Shown in pieces: positions 31,232-35,922 of a DNA stretch of 35,922 bases. A program made the position numbers and the translations under genes. Origin of the DNA: Vibrio hepatarius (GTDB lineage Bacteria; Pseudomonadota; Gammaproteobacteria; Enterobacterales; Vibrionaceae); NCBI RefSeq assembly GCF_018860525.1, contig NZ_JAHKPM010000059.1, forward strand, positions 1-35,922, in the 5' to 3' direction. The notes under the pieces are model-generated. The model saw only the letters and a list, made by a program, of their open reading frames with translations, was not told the DNA's origin and did not search any database. Each line of letters begins with the position of its first letter. Within the stretch, counting starts at the first letter, position 1.

Positions 31232-31528
31232 ATGATTAAGGTTAATAAGTATCTTTCGGTAGGCGAAACAGCAGAGATGCTTGGCGTCTCTGTTCCCACT
31301 ATTCGTCGTTGGCAGAAGTCTGGAAAAATTCAAGAATCATACCGTACTCTAGGCAATCACCGTCGATTTTCCATTAATTCCATCAGAGTTTTACTAGGTA
31401 TAAATTTTGAGAGGAAGATTGTTGGCTATGCTCGTGTTTCAAGTCATGACCAGAAAGGGAAAGGTAGTGCCTACCTGCCCATTCTGACCAAACTGCGTAT
31501 CGAGCAGGAACTAAGTGATCAGGTTTGA
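31232..31528 (+). pseudogene. tnpA: truncated IS607-type serine recombinase (tnpA) fused to unrelated tail
   Basis: Residues 6-50 form a MerR-like HTH (YLSVGETAEMLGVSVPTIRRWQKSGKI...LGNHRRFS), followed by KIVGYARVSSHDQK, the start of the serine recombinase domain with the catalytic Ser in YARVSS. This is the normal N-terminus of IS607 transposases, but it breaks off at about residue 76, where about 120-140 more residues are expected. The remaining 22 residues end in RIEQELSDQV, identical to the pseudogene at 6140. The frame ends 10 nt inside recC's 3' end. The recombinase domain is missing, so it cannot transpose. Confidence 0.8.
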
Positions 31529-31547
31529 TCACCTAGTTTAAATCGGT
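31495..31547. repeat. 53-bp repeat at the recC end (inverted copy of 6121-6173)
   Basis: Identical to the reverse complement of 6121-6173. It covers the last recC codons and the convergent frame's last codons, and contains the near-perfect 13-bp palindrome 31509-31521 / 31526-31538. Confidence 0.9.
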
Positions 31548-34500
31548 TGTATTCCTCAAGGCTCATTAGCGCAGGAAGGAGGTAAGTTGTGGCTACATTG
31601 TATACGGATTCCACAAACTCATCGTCCACCTCGCTCCAAACTCTGGATACATACGGGTTTGAAATTTCACCTCCATAAGAGCCAAAGCCACCACTCATTG
31701 CCTCCATAATGGCAGCGGTTATTTTATCTCTACTAACATTAAGGTCACCGTAGTATTTTTTGTCTTTTTTACTGTAAGTTGCCTGAAGTGCTGCAAAGCT
31801 AGTTCTTGGTAGAAACGGAATAGGAGTGCACATGCCTTCGTAATACCCATTTACCAGCTCCATAAGCAACACATTAGCGTCTTCTTTTTGGATCGGCCTC
31901 ATTATAACTTGTTCGTCGGCGCATAAAATGTATGTAGGTAGCTCCATGCCGTTAGAGCAAATAGCTAAGTGCTGAACCCAAGCCTGCAAAATATCCTGTG
32001 GACGTAAAGAGCCAGCTCGGTAATATACAGATCCAGTTTTATATAGACGCCTTGCCCAGCCATGAAGATTAACAGTTAATGAGTTGATTTCAAAATATAA
32101 ATCAATTTTTTCTTCGAGTGGTTCTGATTTGGTTACTTGTGTTACCTCATTTGCTAGAGTCTCTATTGAGTCTCTAATTTCTGTAAGGCAATTGTGGGCG
32201 AAGCCTCCATTGGGTAAAACACCCTCTTGGGAAAATCGCTTAAGCATACTTTCAAATGTGATGTCAGTGGTTGAGCCTTGTAAATCATCATTGTTCAACG
32301 TTTCTATTAAATTATCTAGCCACTGTCTTTTTACAGGAAAAGCTTCTCTTGGTTCAAGATTGAAAGGCTCTTCATCATTCGTTAAGCCTGCCTGTAAGTC
32401 GAAATTTACTTTAAGACTACGTGTAAAAAAGTGCTTAACAGGAAGGCTCCAAAACCTTAAAAGTTCACTAATATCAAGCTTTACCTTTGAGTCACTAGAA
32501 GCCTCAGTTAAAAGAATATTTTCTAATGGTTGTGCCATAAATGGCTCAGCTTGCAAATCTAATTTCGTTGTCGATGACAATGATGAGGCCACCCACTCAG
32601 AGGCGTAGCTCTGATATTTTCCTTCGAAAGCTGATGGAGAAAATGGGTTCAATGGGTGCTGAAAGCTTATGTTTCTGATTATTGACTCTTCTGCTGACGC
32701 AGCATCAATGCTGAAATCAGAATCAAGGCAATATCCTTTTTGTACGTACTCAACCAACTCTGAGACTAACACTGATGGTACTCGCTCTGTGTTGTCTTGT
32801 ATTTTTCTATCAACATAACTGATATATAGAGAATCTTGAGCTGACAACAGTGCCTCTAGAAATAGAAATCTATCATCATTTCTTCTAGACCTGTCGCCAA
32901 TTAACGGGTTTGCAGCCATCAGATCAAAACCTTCAGGCTGACTACTTCTTGGGTAAAGGCCATCATTCATCCCTAACAAGCAAACTTTGCGGAATGGAAT
33001 AGATCGCATTGGCATTAGCGTGCAGAAAGTTACTTTACCCATCATAAAGTGCTGGGATAGACGGTCTTTAGAAAAGATCCCATTAAAGTGGCGGAAAATA
33101 ATATCAGTTGAAATTTCATCTTGGTAATCAGACGATGAAACAACTCTGTATAGTTCCGAGAGTTTAGATCGAATATTTGCTATTGCCTCCTCTTCATCTC
33201 TTGTGATGTCGAAGAATGTATCTATCAAATTGTTAATCACTTCTATCCAAGATGAAATGGTGTGATCTTCAGAAAGGTGATCCCTTAGTTCGATAAGGGA
33301 ATCTACAAATGCACCAAGCTTCCCTGCTAATTCAGCGACAGAACCTTGAGATTCATTATAGGGTAATATGCCCTCAAAGCTCCCTTCGTATTCAGGGATG
33401 GAGTAACCCATAATCATCCTGCTTAGACCAAAAAGCCAATGATTTTGTTTTGGGGCAGGGAGGTCGTTCATTGTTGATGTCTTCTCATCGAGACCCCACC
33501 GGATACCAGATTGCTCTATCCACATTGAAAGCGTCGATAGGTCGTCTGGGTCAATTTCGAATCGACGCATTACGGATGGAACTTCCAGAATTTCCATCAC
33601 TTTAGTGGCTTCTTGGCGTCCTATTCCGATGGATAATAAGTCCAAAAAAACTTGCAATACAGGGGCTTCAGCAGTCGCAGTTCTGTCAGAGACTGAAAAT
33701 GGAATATACCTATCTTTTGGTGCACCAGAAAAGACTGAATTAATATGTGGTGAATATTTATCGATATCAGACACCATAACAACGAAGTCTTGAGGATTTA
33801 GAGAGTTATCTTGGTTGAACTCATTGAGTAAATAATCATGAAGAACTTCAACCTCTCTTTGAGGAGAGAAGCTTCCATGTAGGGTTAAAGAGTCATCAGA
33901 CTCTAAGATTAAACCTTTGCCTTCGTTTGTATCAAATTGAATATGTTGTGATTTATCCTCTAAATTTAGGATGTCAGCCTGAATATTGTGGAGCAAAGAG
34001 TCTCTTTCGATTTCAACAAATGCGTCTATTTCATATGTTTCTTTTTCTGAAAGCAATGAAAGGTAATCTCTGCCTGTTTTACCCATAGAGGCTAGTAGAT
34101 TGTTACCAACAGAGGCACCAAGAGTCTCATCATCACCCACAAAGACATCATGATCTAATCCAGATTTAAGTAACGAAGACTCACCTGCATCAACTGTTTT
34201 TGATTGCTCTAATATGATCTTTTTTCGGCGTTTAGCTTCAAATCTTGCTAAATATTTTCTGTCCTTGATGTCACCCCAATAGTACTTGCATGGGTTGGCG
34301 TACATTAGGTGTATTTCTATATGGTATGACAACGCCTGTAGTGCATCCAGAAAGCGCGGGGGTAGAGATGATATACCAACAACAAATAGCCTTCTTGGTA
34401 ATTTAGACTTATCGAAGTCGCCTTTATTAACTTTATCAATAAAAGCCTCGTACATATTTGCTCGATGAAACTTAGGTTGTCCAAGTTGCTCAGTGTACTC

Positions 34501-35019
34501 TACTAATAATTTCCATAGGATTGGTTGCCAACTATGGTGACCAACTAAGTCGCTATCCCAACTTCCTGTTTCCCATTCTGCGATCCATTCAGGTCGAAAC
34601 ACGGAGTATTGATCGTAAAGGTCTGCTATCTTATCAGCGAGCTGATGGTTCTTGGTTCCATTGGAGTCATTAGCTAAATATGTTTTGATTGGCTCAAACT
34701 CCTTCGAGTTTATAACTGTTGGGAGTATTTTCATGATTTTCCACTTCATCATGTCTTTGGAAAATGCACTTTCTTTCGGCAGATCAGGTATTACTGTGTT
34801 GAACATATCCCACAAGAATGTTGCAGGAAGGGGGAACTTTGTGTTAGCGGCTATCCCAATTTCACTTGCTAATGAAATTTTAAGCCATTGAGATATACCT
34901 GAACTCTGTACGAGAATTTTTTCTTCTTCAAATGCCTCTGTAAGTGGGTCATTTTTGATTAATTGGGTCACTAGTGCCTTAAGAAGATCCATGCTATTTG
35001 AGTGATAAACATTGAGCAT
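31519..35019 (-). CDS. recC: RecC, exodeoxyribonuclease V gamma subunit (1166 aa)
   Basis: The start MLNVYHSNSMDLLKALVTQLI...EKILVQSSGISQWLKISLASEIGIAANTKFPLPATFLWDMF matches the typical RecC opening (hSNxLExL, ILVQSxGMxxWL, GIAANxxFPLPAxFIWxMF). Later VCLLGMNDGLYPRSSQPEGFDLMAANPLIGDRSRRNDDRFLFLEALLSAQDSLYISYVDR is the signature RecC block. RecC is the inactive helicase-like subunit that holds the complex together and reads Chi on the 3' strand. At 1166 aa it is slightly longer than E. coli RecC (1122). Same strand and order as recB-recD but separated by about 3.7 kb of other genes. Its 3' end overlaps the opposing fusion frame. I see no clear shared motif reading into it. Confidence 0.96.
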   Translation of the reverse strand: MLNVYHSNSMDLLKALVTQLIKNDPLTEAFEEEKILVQSSGISQWLKISLASEIGIAANTKFPLPATFLWDMFNTVIPDLPKESAFSKDMMKWKIMKILPTVINSKEFEPIKTYLANDSNGTKNHQLADKIADLYDQYSVFRPEWIAEWETGSWDSDLVGHHSWQPILWKLLVEYTEQLGQPKFHRANMYEAFIDKVNKGDFDKSKLPRRLFVVGISSLPPRFLDALQALSYHIEIHLMYANPCKYYWGDIKDRKYLARFEAKRRKKIILEQSKTVDAGESSLLKSGLDHDVFVGDDETLGASVGNNLLASMGKTGRDYLSLLSEKETYEIDAFVEIERDSLLHNIQADILNLEDKSQHIQFDTNEGKGLILESDDSLTLHGSFSPQREVEVLHDYLLNEFNQDNSLNPQDFVVMVSDIDKYSPHINSVFSGAPKDRYIPFSVSDRTATAEAPVLQVFLDLLSIGIGRQEATKVMEILEVPSVMRRFEIDPDDLSTLSMWIEQSGIRWGLDEKTSTMNDLPAPKQNHWLFGLSRMIMGYSIPEYEGSFEGILPYNESQGSVAELAGKLGAFVDSLIELRDHLSEDHTISSWIEVINNLIDTFFDITRDEEEAIANIRSKLSELYRVVSSSDYQDEISTDIIFRHFNGIFSKDRLSQHFMMGKVTFCTLMPMRSIPFRKVCLLGMNDGLYPRSSQPEGFDLMAANPLIGDRSRRNDDRFLFLEALLSAQDSLYISYVDRKIQDNTERVPSVLVSELVEYVQKGYCLDSDFSIDAASAEESIIRNISFQHPLNPFSPSAFEGKYQSYASEWVASSLSSTTKLDLQAEPFMAQPLENILLTEASSDSKVKLDISELLRFWSLPVKHFFTRSLKVNFDLQAGLTNDEEPFNLEPREAFPVKRQWLDNLIETLNNDDLQGSTTDITFESMLKRFSQEGVLPNGGFAHNCLTEIRDSIETLANEVTQVTKSEPLEEKIDLYFEINSLTVNLHGWARRLYKTGSVYYRAGSLRPQDILQAWVQHLAICSNGMELPTYILCADEQVIMRPIQKEDANVLLMELVNGYYEGMCTPIPFLPRTSFAALQATYSKKDKKYYGDLNVSRDKITAAIMEAMSGGFGSYGGEISNPYVSRVWSEVDDEFVESVYNVATTYLLPALMSLEEYNRFKLGDQT

Positions 35020-35084
35020 AAATTAGACTCTACAAATTACTACATCTTGGGAACTGTACATGGTATATGTTAAATCTTCATTAT

Positions 35085-35103
35085 TAAAGCAATATGGTGA
35101 CAA
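35085..35103 (+). promoter_or_regulatory. shared promoter-like motif (copy 10)
   Basis: TAAAGCAATATGGTGACAA on the plus strand, 66 bp upstream of recC's start but pointing away from it, toward the 35330 gene. Shares the GG variant with the recB copy. Confidence 0.5.
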
Positions 35104-35329
35104 GCTATGAAATTGCTAGTATCTCAATTGACAAGGGTGATTTTTGCATGAAAAAGTAGTCTTTTTTATCAACGCAGGAGTAGGAAGGGCATAGATTTGA
35201 CTCTTTAGCTTTTGTTCCAAAAGATACAGATAGTAAAGTCGCGAGCAAAAGATTGTGAGTATGTATCATCCTTTTTTGTTAAATTTAATTCACAAAGTTT
35301 AAAAAGTCGAAGAAAATAGAGTGCGTATT
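35104..35329. other. intergenic region upstream of the 35330 gene
   Basis: A leader of about 225 nt follows the promoter-like motif. Only tiny frames occur in it (14 and 3 codons). No hairpin with terminator character and no recognised RNA. Confidence 0.35.
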
Positions 35330-35611
35330 ATGGAAAGAATAAGAATCAATGATTTACTGACATCAAACTTTGCAATAAAGCTATATGCCATATTTTGGGT
35401 ATCCTACATTGTGTGCTTTTCCGTTGTTTTATGTATTTACTATTTATCTGAAAAGGAAGAGTCATTAGCAGTATTGATAAAATGGGGTTCTGGGATTGGT
35501 TTGTTTGGGTTTTTTATCTATGTTGCATCAAGCTACTTTATATTTAGTAGAAAAATGATAGTGGCGGCTATGAGAATAACAAAAAACAGAGCAGAAAGCC
35601 GCTCTATCTAG
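35330..35611 (+). CDS. small two-helix membrane protein (about 93 aa)
   Basis: I choose ATG 35330; a GTG at 35321 adds three residues. Two hydrophobic helices (about residues 17-40 and 50-70) are connected by an acidic loop (SEKEESL), and the basic C-terminus is predicted cytoplasmic. Not recognised. It is divergent from recC and separated from it by a promoter-like motif. Confidence 0.6.
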   Translation: MERIRINDLLTSNFAIKLYAIFWVSYIVCFSVVLCIYYLSEKEESLAVLIKWGSGIGLFGFFIYVASSYFIFSRKMIVAAMRITKNRAESRSI

Positions 35612-35684
35612 ATTAAAAACACATCTGAGAAGTAAAAGGGTTGTTGTACCCCCCCAACTAGCTGTGAGCTTGTTATACTCACAC

Positions 35685-35922
35685 TTTTCTTGGCTGGCAG
35701 GAAGTTTAGCAATTTCGCCGTAAACCCTCGCCCGATGAGGTCGGGGATATAAGGCGTGAGACGCGATAGCGTCTTACTCTGGAGTCGATTGACTCTCTAC
35801 ATAGGCTTTTAATGTTTCAATTGTCGCACCGCCAGCAGTGCAAGCAAAGTATGAGCGAGACCATAGGGCTGAGCTTTTGCTCTGCCTTGTAAGGTGCATG
35901 TTTTGTATTCGTAACATACGAG
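35685..35922 (-). mobile_element. left end of a divergent IS200/IS605-type element (continues beyond window)
   Basis: The boundary lies somewhere after the C-tract at 35650. The subterminal structure TCGCCCGA...GGATATAAGGCG (35731-35755) and a GACGC / GCGTC hairpin (35759-35774) precede the 3' end of a Y1 transposase read leftward. In IS605-type elements tnpA and tnpB are divergent, so a tnpB gene and its omega RNA would lie to the right, outside this window. Confidence 0.6.
35774..35922 (-). CDS. tnpA: IS200/IS605-type Y1 transposase, 3' part (partial)
   Basis: The last 48 codons read ...SSALWSRSYFACTAGGATIETLKAYVESQSTPE and TAA (35774-35776). LWSxSYF...GG..xExLKxYIExQ is the ending of TnpA of the IS200/IS605 family, and the Tyr in LKAYVES is the expected catalytic nucleophile for single-strand cleavage and joining. 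The HUH motif lies upstream, beyond the window edge. The visible part has no lesion, so the element may be intact. Confidence 0.8.
   Translation of the reverse strand, partial: RMLRIQNMHLTRQSKSSALWSRSYFACTAGGATIETLKAYVESQSTPE

Noticed and set aside
1..35922. CRISPR arrays, tRNA or rRNA genes, integron attC arrays, iteron arrays
   Set aside because: No regularly spaced repeats, cloverleaf-like sequences, rRNA stretches or iterated origin repeats were seen by eye. A covariance-model search would be needed to exclude a diverged tRNA.

Overview
The window looks like part of a large accessory replicon of a gammaproteobacterium, most likely a Vibrionaceae plasmid, phage-plasmid or integrative element. 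This is inferred from the AT-rich sequence, the absence of chromosomal housekeeping genes, many short unrecognised genes, a KorA/PapB-like regulator, a DksA-type zinc-finger protein, IS200/IS605 and IS607 debris, and several gene families common in phages (YopX-like, GSN/GRHG macro-like protein, HAM1-like pyrophosphatase, Dam-type methylase). No replication, partition or conjugation gene can be firmly named, so the type of replicon stays open.

Layout. 1-2.1 kb: small ORFs and a large unrecognised minus-strand gene. 2.2-4.1 kb: a candidate short transcript and a minus-strand operon running from an ecotin-type periplasmic protease inhibitor, through two small proteins (one of them membrane-bound), to a frameshifted YopX-like gene and one more gene. 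4.2-5.6 kb: a plus-strand set with a small HTH regulator, an unknown and an oligoribonuclease look-alike that has lost most catalytic residues. 5.7-8 kb: small genes, a 53-bp repeat shared with the recC end, and a decayed IS200/IS605-type element. 8-11 kb: a 983-aa multi-domain membrane protein. 11-12.3 kb: a HAM1/RdgB-like gene with an in-frame stop and small genes. 12.4-14.1 kb: a radical SAM/SPASM enzyme. 14.2-14.6 kb: a small gene split by an IS remnant that carries a tnpB tail. 14.7-16 kb: a DksA-like protein and neighbours. 16.6-20 kb: unrecognised genes. 20.2-21 kb: a Dam-type methylase whose conserved N-terminus lies upstream of any standard start codon. 22.2-27.8 kb: recB-recD. 28.1-31.2 kb: small unknowns, one frameshifted gene and broken sequence. 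31.2-35 kb: an IS607 tnpA stub and recC. The right edge enters a divergent IS200/IS605-type element (3' part of its Y1 tnpA).

Two things tie the window together. First, a 19-bp motif close to TGTGGYAATATAATGACAA, containing a TATAAT-like -10, recurs upstream of about a dozen transcription units on both strands and nearly always points into the gene. This suggests a replicon-specific promoter or promoter-operator. Second, the window encodes a complete-looking RecBCD, with recC about 4 kb from recB-recD and in the same orientation. RecBCD, the Dam-type enzyme, the HAM1-like remnant and the Orn-like protein all concern DNA or nucleotide metabolism. Several phage-type genes carry single lesions (one nonsense, two frameshifts, one lost start codon), as if that set is no longer under strong selection, although assembly errors cannot be excluded for the indels.
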